Source of the DNA: JACCTU01 sp963798985
Lineage (GTDB): Bacteria; Actinomycetota; Thermoleophilia; Gaiellales; Gaiellaceae
Assembly (NCBI GenBank): GCA_963798985.1
Contig: CAWCVL010000007.1
Location: 682,001 to 746,000, forward strand
DNA: 64,000 nucleotides
Reading direction: 5' to 3'
Shown here: piece after piece, positions 55,685 through 63,883 of the stretch
How positions within the stretch are numbered: the first letter of the stretch is position 1
How the letters are laid out: the number at the start of each line of letters is the position of its first letter
Notes under the pieces: model-generated
Database searches by the model: none
Told to the model about the DNA's origin: nothing
The model's input: the letters and a program-made list of their open reading frames with translations, nothing else
Position numbers and translations under genes: made by a program

Positions 55685-56308
55685 TCAGTAGAGATACGGA
55701 ATGAGCCTGAAGCGCACGCGCGCGCGATAGCGGCTGTACACCTCGTCTCTCGAGAGAATCTCTTCCTCACAGCTGATCCTGACCAGCTGTGCGAGCGTCG
55801 CGCACGAGACAACCGAGACATTTCGCAGCGAGGGGTTCTCGAGCACGTAGCCGGCGTTCGTCACGAGATAGCCGAGATACACAGGGTGGCGAACGAGCGC
55901 GTACGGACCGCCGGTGCGAACTCCTCGGTTCGCCGCGACGAGCCCGAATGATCGCCCGATGGCCAGTAGGCTCATCACCGAGAACGCCGCGCCTGCGAGC
56001 TGGATGAGGAACGCGATATCCGAGCCGCCGCCGTCGGTTGTCGGCCGAAGCAGGAGCGGGCCGAACGTGCCGACGAGCGTGGCGACCCAGGCGACCAGCC
56101 GGTCACTCGTCTCGAGCGGCGCTCGCCGCACGAGGAACATCACCGCTACGACCGTCTCGATGGCGATCGCGCCGACTCCGCGCACCTCGCCGGTCTCGTG
56201 CCACCGGAGGATGTGGGCTTGCGCGAAGGCGAACCAGATCGTCGCCAGCGACAGCTTGAAGGCCCACTCGCGGAGACTCGAAAGCGGGCGGCCCCGCGAG
56301 TCCGGCAT
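55685..56308 (-). CDS. Isoprenylcysteine carboxyl methyltransferase-like membrane protein
   Basis: The 207-residue protein has about five membrane helices and the C-terminal ICMT/PEMT signature TGGPYALVRHPVYLGYLVTN, followed by EEEILSRDEVYSRYRARVRF and LIPYLY, which bind SAM and the substrate headgroup. Bacterial members methylate lipids or unknown substrates. It stands between tRNA-Gln and a large membrane protein gene. The ATG follows a GAGGT element. Confidence 0.85.
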   Translation of the reverse strand: MPDSRGRPLSSLREWAFKLSLATIWFAFAQAHILRWHETGEVRGVGAIAIETVVAVMFLVRRAPLETSDRLVAWVATLVGTFGPLLLRPTTDGGGSDIAFLIQLAGAAFSVMSLLAIGRSFGLVAANRGVRTGGPYALVRHPVYLGYLVTNAGYVLENPSLRNVSVVSCATLAQLVRISCEEEILSRDEVYSRYRARVRFRLIPYLY

Positions 56309-56364
56309 ACCTCGACTATCGACGGCCTCGATGTCGACCTTGAGCGGCTCCGCGCTTGGCCTGG

Positions 56365-57867
56365 TCAGTTGCCGGCGGCTGAAGACGTCTGGACGAGCTC
56401 GCTCGGCTTGCCCGAACCGACCCGTTCGAGCACCGTGATCCTGCGCTCACGATGGACGATTCGAAAGTCTCCGGTTTTCTCGAGCGATTCGAGCAAGCCG
56501 GGCCGGACGCTCTGGTCGAACGCGACTACCTCGAAGTCGTCGGCCAACCGCGACGAATCCGCTCCGATCTGATTCTGGTACCGGTACAGGCGGTAGAGCG
56601 ACGCGCGATCGAGGAGTTCGAACCGGACGTCGTAGGCAACGCGCCCGACCAGCTCGGGATGCTTCCACAGCAGCCAGTCCGAGTACCTCTCGTCGCTCAG
56701 CACCTGGGTTCCGGGATCGGAGGTCGAGCTCACGATGGGGTCTCCGGCAGCGGCCGGCCACTCGCGGACGTACCAGGTCACCGGCGTGAACGCGACCACA
56801 AGCGCTGCTCCGGCCACGGCCGCGAGCGCGACTGTCGCCGCCGGCACGCGAAGGCGAGCCATCGGCAGCGGCGGCAGGACGAGCACCTTGTCCACGAGGA
56901 CGGGGACCAGCACGACCGCCGTGAGCACGAACCAGATGATGTTCCTGACCGCGAGCAGTCCACTGACGAGCGTCAGTAGGAGGAGTACCCGCTCGGTCAG
57001 GGTCAAGCGATGACCGAACCGGGCGAGAAGCCCGACGGTGAGGAACGCGAGCGCGAAGAACAGGAAGGTCTCCGGCGCCGGCGTCGTCGGCCCCCACTCG
57101 TCGATGAACGTCCTCAACGTCGAGCTCACGAGCATCGTCCGGTAGTACGTGATCAGGTCGAGTCCGTACGGCGAAGCGAGGAGACAGGCGACTGGGCCGA
57201 CCACGAGCGCGAGGGCGCGCAGCCACCACTCGCGCATGGGCTTGCGCGACCGGACCTCCTGCACTGCGAAGGTCAGCCCTCGCACGACAACGAGCGCAGC
57301 GGCCAGGACGACGGTGCCGTGGAGGTTCGCCCAGAGGGCAAGGAGGGGAAAGACGAGGAGAACACGCCGGGACGATGCTCGACTATCGGCGGCGAGCAGC
57401 CACACGATCCAGACGAACAGCGGGATCGCGAACGTCTGCGCCCGCGCCTGGAACGCCCATGGCGCTACGACGATTGCCGGGGCAGCGACGACCGATACGG
57501 CGAGCGCGGATGCGCCGAGTGACCGCGCCGCAGCGATCGCCGACGCGATCGCCGCCGTGATTGCGGCGACGTGCGCGAGCGCAACGAGTTTGATGCCGCC
57601 GACCTCGTGCGTCCAGAAGAACAACAGCTGCGCGAGCCACTGTTGGTCGATCCACCTCGCGCCACTCGCCCAAACGGTCAAGGCGTCGACCTGAGGCAAA
57701 CCGTGCTGCGAGATCTCCCGCCCGCTGACGAGCGTCAGCCACGTGTCCTGCACGAGCATCTGCGGGATCACCGCGAGCGAGAACATCCCGAAGACGGCGA
57801 CGATGACGATGCCGAGAGCCTCGCGGTCCAGAAACGCGACAAAGCGTGGCGGAGCGATCTTGCCCAT
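56365..57867 (-). CDS. Polytopic membrane protein, GT-C glycosyltransferase-like
   Basis: The 500-residue protein has about 10-11 membrane helices. The first extracytoplasmic loop reads QDTWLTLVSGREISQHGLPQ, then DALTVWASGARWIDQQWLAQ. This Asp-containing loop recalls dolichyl-phosphate-sugar-dependent GT-C enzymes, though the match is by pattern only. A soluble C-terminal domain of about 120 residues (after VTWYVREWP) ends ELVQTSSAAGN. The sugar, lipid and target are unknown. It is downstream of the DUF192-pilin fusion on the same strand, 52 bases apart, so it could glycosylate surface or pilus proteins (inference). Confidence 0.6.
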   Translation of the reverse strand: MGKIAPPRFVAFLDREALGIVIVAVFGMFSLAVIPQMLVQDTWLTLVSGREISQHGLPQVDALTVWASGARWIDQQWLAQLLFFWTHEVGGIKLVALAHVAAITAAIASAIAAARSLGASALAVSVVAAPAIVVAPWAFQARAQTFAIPLFVWIVWLLAADSRASSRRVLLVFPLLALWANLHGTVVLAAALVVVRGLTFAVQEVRSRKPMREWWLRALALVVGPVACLLASPYGLDLITYYRTMLVSSTLRTFIDEWGPTTPAPETFLFFALAFLTVGLLARFGHRLTLTERVLLLLTLVSGLLAVRNIIWFVLTAVVLVPVLVDKVLVLPPLPMARLRVPAATVALAAVAGAALVVAFTPVTWYVREWPAAAGDPIVSSTSDPGTQVLSDERYSDWLLWKHPELVGRVAYDVRFELLDRASLYRLYRYQNQIGADSSRLADDFEVVAFDQSVRPGLLESLEKTGDFRIVHRERRITVLERVGSGKPSELVQTSSAAGN

Positions 57868-57919
57868 CGCTTCAGATGTCGGCAGGTCGAGCTGCGATGT
57901 TGAGCGACGAAGAGCTTTT

Positions 57920-58429
57920 TTACGCGCCGGCCAGGATCCCGGCCGCGAGATCGATCAGCCTGGCGACGACGCCGGACATGAACACGAGCGCAGCCATGAT
58001 CGTCGCGCTGATCACGAACAGCACAACGACGTACTCGGACATCGTCTGCGCAGCCTCTCGCAGCGAGGCTTCGTCCTGTGAGCGATCGTACGCCAACGTC
58101 GATCCTACGTCGATGCCGCGGGACTCAGCCTCGCCGGCAGCCAGCTCGAGCACAGACTCCGCACCCTTCATGCCCGCTGCCCGCCAAGGCGGCAGCCGGT
58201 GGACGACCTTGACGACGACATGCTCCTCGTTCAGGAAGACGACGTCGATCGGGAAGCGCATGAAGAACGTGTGGATGGAGCCCGCAGGGCGAAGGAGGAT
58301 CCCTTCGCCCTGCGGGAGATTCGAGCGGCCGAGGAGGCCACGCATGCGAGCCACGGGATGATCTGCGACCTCGCATCGCTCGCAGACGATGCGGTCGTCG
58401 ATGTGCATGGTGACCTGATTGCCGCTCAT
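57920..58429 (-). CDS. DUF192 domain fused to a Flp-pilin-like C-terminal segment
   Basis: The 169-residue protein has a DUF192 domain in residues 1 to about 112, with ARMRGLLGRSNLPQGEGILL, SIHTFFMRFPIDVVFLNEEH and ESVLELAAGEAESRGIDVG. After a short charged linker the last 42 residues read AAQTMSEYVVVLFVISATIM and AALVFMSGVVARLIDLAAGI. These closely match the GQTMAEYAVILTVIAAIVIA core of the Flp pilin encoded 2 kb away. Glu132 corresponds to Glu+5 of class III prepilins, but the -1 Gly is Ala127. The frame is continuous. The ATG at 58429 lies four bases after the upstream stop. Function is unknown; a membrane-tethered or pilus-borne DUF192 is inferred. Confidence 0.8.
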   Translation of the reverse strand: MSGNQVTMHIDDRIVCERCEVADHPVARMRGLLGRSNLPQGEGILLRPAGSIHTFFMRFPIDVVFLNEEHVVVKVVHRLPPWRAAGMKGAESVLELAAGEAESRGIDVGSTLAYDRSQDEASLREAAQTMSEYVVVLFVISATIMAALVFMSGVVARLIDLAAGILAGA

Positions 58430-58433
58430 CGTC

Positions 58434-59939
58434 CTAGTACCCGACGTGGATGTGGTCGTCGTGGTCGGCCATCGGGAACGAAGCACCCCCGAGACCGAGC
58501 AGCGAGATCACCTGTCGCGGCTGGAGCTCGACCGGGAGCATCAGGATCGAGCGAACGGCCTTCTCGGTGACGCTTCCCGGCTGCTGGTGTCCGGCGATCG
58601 GCAGCTTGCCTACCGTCGCGACGTCCACGGCCTGCCCGTAGATGTGCGCGGACACGACACCCGGGCGGGAGTACTTGCGATGGCCGCTGAACAGACTGGA
58701 AACGGTCACCTCGCCGTACGACTCCGCGAGGTACGAGACCACCACGATCACGCGAACATCGATCCTGTTCTCGCTGACGTCCTCGCGACCGCCGCCGTAC
58801 ATCGTGACCCGCGGGTCGAGGAGCAGTCGCTCACCGAGCGTCTCCCTCTCGGCCTTGAGGCCATTGACCAACGCCTTCAGACCGACGACGCGGTTGTAGC
58901 GGGCGAGTGCCACTGCGCGGTCGGCGAACCCGGTACGACCGGAGAGCGACAAAGCGGCGTTCCACTCGCTGTCGGCGGCACCGCGCTGGCTGAGGCCGCG
59001 CGCGAGCGCGTTCAGCTCACGGACGGTTGCCGGGACGCGATCCCGTGCACCTTCCGCGCGGAGGACACCGAGGACGAGCGACCAGCTGACACCGTTGTTC
59101 CCCGAGATCCGCTGAAGGTTCTTGGCGAACGCGGGCGACAGGCGCTTCGCGGGCGGCGTCGGGTCCGGCAAGGCCCGGTTCAGCCACACGGTCGGCGCTC
59201 CGCCTTCGTCTTCGACGGCGCCGGCGGCGAGCTTCGACTCCTTCGCACGCTTGACCACCCAGTGGCGCGTGCCGTTCTTCGCCGGGGCGGCGGCGTCGGA
59301 CGGCTCGGGTGCGAGCACGTACGACTCAGGATCGTCTGCAGCGGGAGCCGCAGCCGATCCGTCCGCTGACGGCGCCGACTGCTCGGGCGCATCAGCGGCG
59401 AGCGACGCGTCCGCAGCAGACGCCGACTCGAGGTCTGCGCCGGCCTCGCCGGCGGCGAGGTCGTCGGCGAGCTCCGCGGGAAGCTCCGAGGCCGGCTCGA
59501 CCGGCTCGGCTGCTTCGGGAGCGGCGGCCGGCTCCGGCATCGGCATCGCTTCGGGTGCGGCTTCGTCCTGCATCATCTCGGCGCAGACGGAGTCGTCCTC
59601 GCCGGTGACCTGCATCAGCGCCGCGCAACGTGCGGGGTCGAACGCCTTCGCGACCATGTCGCCGGCGCCCGCCGTGAACGAGGCAGCCGCAAAGAAGACA
59701 ACGACGAACGCCATGCTCGTCGCAAGCTTGTGTGCACGGAAGGGGCGCCTTCGTGCGGGCTGCTCGTTGGACTCTTTCTCCACGGGCCGTGGCGCGGACT
59801 TCCATTCGCGACTCGTATCCGTCCAGTCGTCCCAGCCCCTTTCGCGGCGGACTGCGCGCATAAGTGCGACGGCCCACCCGATCAGAACGAAGAGCACGAC
59901 TCGGAGTACCACCTTCCGAAATCCGTCGTTCGTATCCAT
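58434..59939 (-). CDS. Membrane-anchored LAS-type (M15-like) metallopeptidase domain protein
   Basis: The 501-residue protein has two N-terminal hydrophobic helices (about residues 9-27 and 74-93). A long Ala/Glu/Pro/Asp linker (about 115-240) and a C-terminal domain follow. The end carries SAHIYGQAVDVATVG and ADHDDHIHVGY, i.e. His432, Asp439 and His496/His498 in the H-x6-D...HxH layout of LAS zinc peptidases (M15/MepA type), which cut peptidoglycan cross-links. The long linker could span the cell wall. It is transcribed away from flp and precedes the DUF192-pilin fusion, so a role in making room for pili in the wall is plausible but inferred. Confidence 0.7.
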   Translation of the reverse strand: MDTNDGFRKVVLRVVLFVLIGWAVALMRAVRRERGWDDWTDTSREWKSAPRPVEKESNEQPARRRPFRAHKLATSMAFVVVFFAAASFTAGAGDMVAKAFDPARCAALMQVTGEDDSVCAEMMQDEAAPEAMPMPEPAAAPEAAEPVEPASELPAELADDLAAGEAGADLESASAADASLAADAPEQSAPSADGSAAAPAADDPESYVLAPEPSDAAAPAKNGTRHWVVKRAKESKLAAGAVEDEGGAPTVWLNRALPDPTPPAKRLSPAFAKNLQRISGNNGVSWSLVLGVLRAEGARDRVPATVRELNALARGLSQRGAADSEWNAALSLSGRTGFADRAVALARYNRVVGLKALVNGLKAERETLGERLLLDPRVTMYGGGREDVSENRIDVRVIVVVSYLAESYGEVTVSSLFSGHRKYSRPGVVSAHIYGQAVDVATVGKLPIAGHQQPGSVTEKAVRSILMLPVELQPRQVISLLGLGGASFPMADHDDHIHVGY

Positions 59940-60332
59940 CTCGGTTTCGCTCCCTTGATTGGGCGCAGAGTCCGCTGCTCTAACGCGTACTTGGCTAACT
60001 GGAACAACTGCCGCGGCTGCGCGACTACCTACTTATCGCGTCGAGGCGTGGCCGCGTTACTCCCTCATCAGGGTGATCTTCGGGAGCACCGAGCTAGAGA
60101 TGACCCTTTTGGGGGGTCTAACCACGACGACGGTTGCACGATGAATCGCAGGTAACGAACCACCGGCGTTGCGGCCGCCAGGAAGCCAAGGGAGTTTGAA
60201 GCGTGACCGCACACGTTGCCAGCGAGAAATCACACTCACGCCAGCAGATTCACCTCCCGGCTTCCCGGCTTGCAATCTGCAGCGCCTTTTCGGAGTGCAC
60301 CCGAACCTCATATGAAGGGAGGTGAATCTGCA
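59940..60332. promoter_or_regulatory. Divergent control region of the Tad locus
   Basis: This 393-bp space separates the LAS-peptidase gene from flp. I see no gene in it. It contains the Shine-Dalgarno-like GGGAG for the peptidase at its left end and, at its right end, the inverted repeat that can cover the flp ribosome site. Runs such as CCCTTTTGGGGGG (near 60104-60116) make a further weak dyad. No match to known riboswitch consensus sequences was recognised. Confidence 0.5.
60244..60331 (+). promoter_or_regulatory. Inverted repeat able to sequester the flp Shine-Dalgarno
   Basis: GCAGATTCACCTCCC at 60244-60258 is the exact reverse complement of GGGAGGTGAATCTGC at 60317-60331, which includes the flp Shine-Dalgarno and ends one base before the ATG. 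A 15-bp helix would close a 58-base loop and hide the ribosome site. A second copy of AATCTGC at 60274-60280 can pair instead with the same upstream GCAGATT, giving a competing, smaller hairpin. This looks like a two-state translational switch; ligand, temperature or coupled folding are possible triggers. Confidence 0.55.
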
Positions 60333-60515
60333 ATGACGCTTCGCAATTGGTTCACCCTGATCAGCACGTTCGCGCGCCGCGAGGAGGGTCAGACCATGGC
60401 TGAGTACGCCGTGATCCTGACCGTCATCGCTGCGATTGTCATCGCGGCCCTCGGCCTGCTGGTGGCAGCGATCACGGGACGGCTCAACTCCGTCACCAAC
60501 GTGATCAACGGCTAA
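60333..60515 (+). CDS. flp: Flp-type IVb pilin
   Basis: The 60-residue prepilin has a short basic leader ending FARREEG, cleavage expected between Gly19 and Gln20, Glu+5 (Glu24) and Tyr+6, and a hydrophobic core QTMAEYAVILTVIAAIVIAA, followed by LGLLVAAITGRLNSVTNV. It is the structural subunit of the Tad/Flp pilus, processed by a TadV/CpaA peptidase not in this window. GGGAGGTGA lies at ideal distance from the ATG, the strongest ribosome site in the region, but can be masked by the leader repeat. The following terminator would give pilin excess over later genes. Confidence 0.95.
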   Translation: MTLRNWFTLISTFARREEGQTMAEYAVILTVIAAIVIAALGLLVAAITGRLNSVTNVING

Positions 60516-60530
60516 CGCCGTAACGAGCGC

Positions 60531-60573
60531 GGCGGGTTCCTCACACGAGGAGCCCGCCAAGTTCTTCTGTTTT
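60531..60573 (+). terminator. Intrinsic terminator/attenuator between flp and tadE
   Basis: GGCGGGTTCCTC (60531-60542) pairs with GAGGAGCCCGCC (60547-60558) through 12 base pairs including one G-T, closing an ACAC loop. AAGTTCTTCTGTTTT follows. This is a good rho-independent terminator 16 bases after the flp stop and before tadE, so read-through would set the pilin-to-assembly-protein ratio. Confidence 0.75.
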
Positions 60574-60615
60574 CCGCGACATCTACGACACCAACTGATC
60601 GAGGAGAGGCCCGCA

Positions 60616-61017
60616 GTGAAGAGACATCAGGAGCGATCGAGCGACGAGCGCGGCCAGACGTTGGTCGAGTTCGCAGCTCTGCTGCCCGTGCTCTGCCTGC
60701 TCCTCTTCGGGATCATTCAGTTCGGGGTCGTCTTCCACGACTACATCACGGTCACCGACGCAGCACGCGTCGGTGCTCGCAAAGCCGCCGTCAGCCGCCA
60801 CGTAGGCGACACCGGCGCCGCCGCCGAAGCCGCCGCCCTCAACGCTGCAGACAGCCTCAACGGACCCGACCTGAACGCCAACTGCGAGGCCGACGACTGG
60901 AGCACCCCCGGCAGCGACGTCAGCTGCACCGTCACCTATCCCTATTCGATCGACGTTCTCGGAATGGTTGTTGCTAGCGGCACCCTGACGAGCGTCACGA
61001 CCGAACGCTTGGAGTGA
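60616..61017 (+). CDS. TadE-like minor pilin
   Basis: The 133-residue pseudopilin has leader ERSSDERG, cleavage before Gln14, Glu+5 (Glu18), a hydrophobic helix QTLVEFAALLPVLCLLLFGI, then the TadE hallmark VVFHDYITVTDAARVGARKA. The extracellular part has two Cys. TadE-type proteins are processed like Flp and are needed for pilus assembly. A GGAGAGG Shine-Dalgarno precedes the GTG. The stop overlaps the tadG start. Confidence 0.9.
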   Translation: MKRHQERSSDERGQTLVEFAALLPVLCLLLFGIIQFGVVFHDYITVTDAARVGARKAAVSRHVGDTGAAAEAAALNAADSLNGPDLNANCEADDWSTPGSDVSCTVTYPYSIDVLGMVVASGTLTSVTTERLE

Positions 61018-61931
61018 TCATGAGACGCGAACACGGCCAGGCTGCGGCACTCACCGTCCTCTTCTTGACGGTCCTTCTTTTGTCTGCAGCTGCGGTGATC
61101 GACGTCGGCTCCTGGTTCCGTGAGGATCGCGACACGCAGCGAGTCGCCGACGCCGCCGCGCTCGCCGGCGCGCAGGCGCTCCCTGAGAACCAGAGCACCG
61201 CTCAGTCTCTTGCGATCGAGTACGGCGGCGAAGAACGGCGGCGGGGTGCCGCTGCCGACGTCTCCTTCTCGACGACGGTTCTTGCCGGCGACACGATCAA
61301 CGTCGACGTCGACCGGCCCGCGGACAGCTTCTTCGCGAAGATCGTCGGCATCGACTCGGTCGAGGTCGGGTCGACGGCCAAGGCTCGTGCCGGTGTGCCC
61401 TCGGAAGCACGCTGGGCCGCGCCGATCGCCGTGGACGAGACGCACCCGATGCTCGACTGTCAACCCGATGTGAATCGTGCTTCGGCGCGAGCAACGCGAC
61501 CGAGCTCGACCTCGAGAAGGTCGGTCCCGGAGCGTTCCGTCTGCTGAACCTCGACGGCTCGCACGGCGGGACGGGCTCGCAGAACCTCGCCGACTGGATT
61601 CTGCGGGGCTACGAGGGCTTCATGCCGCTCGACTGGTACGGCTCCGACCCTGGCGCGAAGTTCAACTCGAGCAACGTGAGAGACGCATCGATCAGCGGAT
61701 CGGTGACGAGATGCTCTTCCCGATCTACCGCCGCACCACGGGCGGCGGCTGCCAACTTCGAGTACGAGGTGGTCGGCTGGGTCGGGTTCGTGATCGACTC
61801 GACTACCCACGGCAAACGGCAGCCACGGAAAGCTCGAGGGTTACTTCACCAAAGTGATCTGGGAGGGCCTGCTCTCCACCACTTCTAGTTCCGCTGATTT
61901 CGGTGTGCGCTCAGTTGCGCTCATCGACTGA
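61014..61931 (+). pseudogene. TadG-like pilus assembly protein, disrupted by several frameshifts
   Basis: It begins MRREHGQAAALTVLFLTVLL with a pseudopilin-like helix and the conserved VIDVGSWFREDRDTQRVADA then AALAGAQALP, the TadG/DUF2134 N-terminus. From about 61465 the frame changes repeatedly. Ordered pieces are CFGASNATELDLEKVGPGAF, LADWILRGYEGFMPLDWYG, DQRIGDEMLFPIYRRTTGGG, ANFEYEVVGWVGFVIDST and GKLEGYFTKVIWEGLL, ending SVALID with TGA at 61929-61931. About four indels (near 61475, 61687, 61750, 61815) are needed. Because every piece is conserved-looking, poor local consensus is likelier than decay. Start is GTG 61014 or ATG 61020. Confidence 0.75.
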
Positions 61932-61950
61932 CCGATAGGAAGGAATCGCA

Positions 61951-62694
61951 ATGACATACCGCCTCAGAAACATCGTCATTGCAGTGGTGTTGGCCGCCTT
62001 TGCCGCGCTGCTGACGATGATGTACGTCACGAGTTACGAGAAGCGCGTTCAGAACGGCGAGGAAGACGTTTCGGTCCTCGTCGCGACGAGCGACATCCCG
62101 GCCGGCACCTCCGGCGCTGCCGCAGTGGCACGCGTCGAAGCGCGCATGGTCGCTCAGCGGAACGTCGCGCCCGGCGCGGTGTCCGACAAGACCCAGCTCG
62201 AGGAGTTCGTCGTCTCGCAGCCGATCTACGCCGGTGAGCAGGTCAGCCGGCAGCGGTTCAGCAGCTCGTCGGAGATCGGTGTTCGCTCGAGCCTGACCGG
62301 AAACATGCGCGCGGTCGCGGTCGCCGGCGACGGCACTCAGCTCCTCGCCGACACGCTCAGGAACGGTGACCGGGTCGACCTCGTCGCATCGCTGAAGATC
62401 AGCGACGACAAGGAGAGCTCGGCGACCCGCGTCGTCCTCCGCGACATCGAAGTCTTGAAGTCGGCGGCCTCGACCGGCGCGAAGCGGCTCGACAACGCGG
62501 CAGGACAGAATCAGCTGTCGGTTCTGCTCGCCGTGTCCGATACCCAGGTGCAGAAGCTGTTCCACGTCACGCGCCATGGCGTGTGGACGCTCCAGCTCCG
62601 GCCGGTCGTCGACGCCGTCGACAGCCCCGAGAGCCTGGAGACGAATTCGACGATTCTCCGCGACGGTCTCCGTCGCGGCCAGGGAGGCAACTGA
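61951..62694 (+). CDS. cpaB: Flp pilus assembly protein CpaB/RcpC
   Basis: The 247-residue protein has one N-terminal membrane helix (NIVIAVVLAAFAALLTMMYV). An SAF/antifreeze-like domain follows with VSVLVATSDIPAGTSGAAAV and VSQPIYAGEQVSRQRF, and a second beta domain reads RAVAVAGDGTQLLADTLRNG then DRVDLVASL. This is the CpaB architecture, a periplasmic or wall-side part of the Tad machine. AGGAAGGA precedes the ATG by seven bases. Its TGA overlaps the cpaE ATG by one base. Confidence 0.92.
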   Translation: MTYRLRNIVIAVVLAAFAALLTMMYVTSYEKRVQNGEEDVSVLVATSDIPAGTSGAAAVARVEARMVAQRNVAPGAVSDKTQLEEFVVSQPIYAGEQVSRQRFSSSSEIGVRSSLTGNMRAVAVAGDGTQLLADTLRNGDRVDLVASLKISDDKESSATRVVLRDIEVLKSAASTGAKRLDNAAGQNQLSVLLAVSDTQVQKLFHVTRHGVWTLQLRPVVDAVDSPESLETNSTILRDGLRRGQGGN

Positions 62695-63881
62695 TGAGCG
62701 ACAACGGCAACACGCGTGATTCGGTGCGGATCTTCGTCACCGGAAACTGCGACGGCCTCGAGCCGCTCCTCGACGCGCTCAACCAGCACGACGACGTCCA
62801 AGTCGTCGGGTACAGCGAGCACGTCGCCGACGCGTTCGCCCCGCTCGCGGGCGGTCATCTCCAGGTCGTCCTCCACGGAACGAGAGACGCGCACCTCCCG
62901 GTGCACGACATCGCCTCGATCCGAGAGCACACGCAGGCCCCGCTGATCCTGCTCGCCTCCGGAGAGTCCTCGCAGCTCCTGAGCGAGGCGCTCGAGACGG
63001 ACGTGGCAGACGTGCTCCTCCTGCCTCAGTTGGCCGACAACGTCGTCTTCGCGGTCCGCAAGGCGGCTCACGCCGGCCGGCGCCTCGAGGCCGAGGGTGG
63101 CGTCGGCAGGCGCGGTCGCGTCCTGACCGTGTTCTCGCCGAAGGGCGGCACGGGCAAGACCGTGACCGCGACGAACCTCGCAACGGCGTTCGCAAAGTAC
63201 GAGAAGAAGCGGACGCTGCTGATCGACCTCGACCTCCAGTTCGGAGACGCGGCGATCATGCTCGGGCTCGAGCCCGAGAAGACGATCTACGACCTCGTCG
63301 TCGCCCCGGGAGAGCTCGACTCGGAGAAGCTCGCGGGCTACACCACGCGCCACGCCTCCGGCGTCGACGTCCTCCCCGCCCCGCTCCGCCCGGAAGACGC
63401 GGAGCTCGTCACGGAGCCGAAGGTCAACCGGCTGCTCGAGGTTGCCCGCGGGTCCTACGACCTGATCGTCGTCGACACGTCGCCGTTCTTCCACGGCCCG
63501 ATGCTCGCGACCCTCGACCGCACGGACGAGCTGCTCGTCCTGTGCGGGCTCGACGTGCCCACGCTGAAGAACGTCAAGCTCGCACAGCACACGCTCGACC
63601 TGCTGTCCTTCCCCGCCTCGCGCGTCCGGTTCGTCCTGAACCGGTCGAACTCGAAGGTCGGGATGAAGCAGAGCGAGGTCGAGAGCGCACTGGGCGTGAA
63701 GATCGCCTTCGAGATGCCGAGTGACCGCGCCGTGCCCCTCGCCGTCAACCGCGGAACGCCCGCGGTGCTCGCGGAGGCCGGTTGCGACTTCTCGCGCTCG
63801 ATTCGGTCGATGGCCAAGGGCCTGCTCGAGCCCGAGCAGGAGAAGAAGCGGCGGCTCTTCGGCGCCCTCGCGAGGGCTTAA
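62694..63881 (+). CDS. cpaE: Tad pilus localisation ATPase CpaE/TadZ
   Basis: The 395-residue protein has a receiver-like N-terminal domain (RIFVTGNCDGLEPLLDALNQ to about residue 135) that lacks the full phospho-acceptor set. A MinD/ParA-type ATPase follows with deviant Walker A FSPKGGTGKTVTATNLA, LLIDLDLQFGDAAIMLG (Walker A'), LIVVDTSPFFHGP and RFVLNRSNSKVGM. It positions the Tad complex at the membrane. The Walker A here is KGGTGKT, consistent with an active ParA fold. It is tightly coupled to cpaB and followed two bases later by cpaF. Confidence 0.92.
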   Translation: MSDNGNTRDSVRIFVTGNCDGLEPLLDALNQHDDVQVVGYSEHVADAFAPLAGGHLQVVLHGTRDAHLPVHDIASIREHTQAPLILLASGESSQLLSEALETDVADVLLLPQLADNVVFAVRKAAHAGRRLEAEGGVGRRGRVLTVFSPKGGTGKTVTATNLATAFAKYEKKRTLLIDLDLQFGDAAIMLGLEPEKTIYDLVVAPGELDSEKLAGYTTRHASGVDVLPAPLRPEDAELVTEPKVNRLLEVARGSYDLIVVDTSPFFHGPMLATLDRTDELLVLCGLDVPTLKNVKLAQHTLDLLSFPASRVRFVLNRSNSKVGMKQSEVESALGVKIAFEMPSDRAVPLAVNRGTPAVLAEAGCDFSRSIRSMAKGLLEPEQEKKRRLFGALARA

Positions 63882-63883
63882 CG

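Noticed and set aside
59940..60332. Cyclic di-GMP (GEMM) riboswitch before flp
   Set aside because: I searched by eye for the conserved GEMM core and did not find it; the only strong structure is the 15-bp repeat reported separately.
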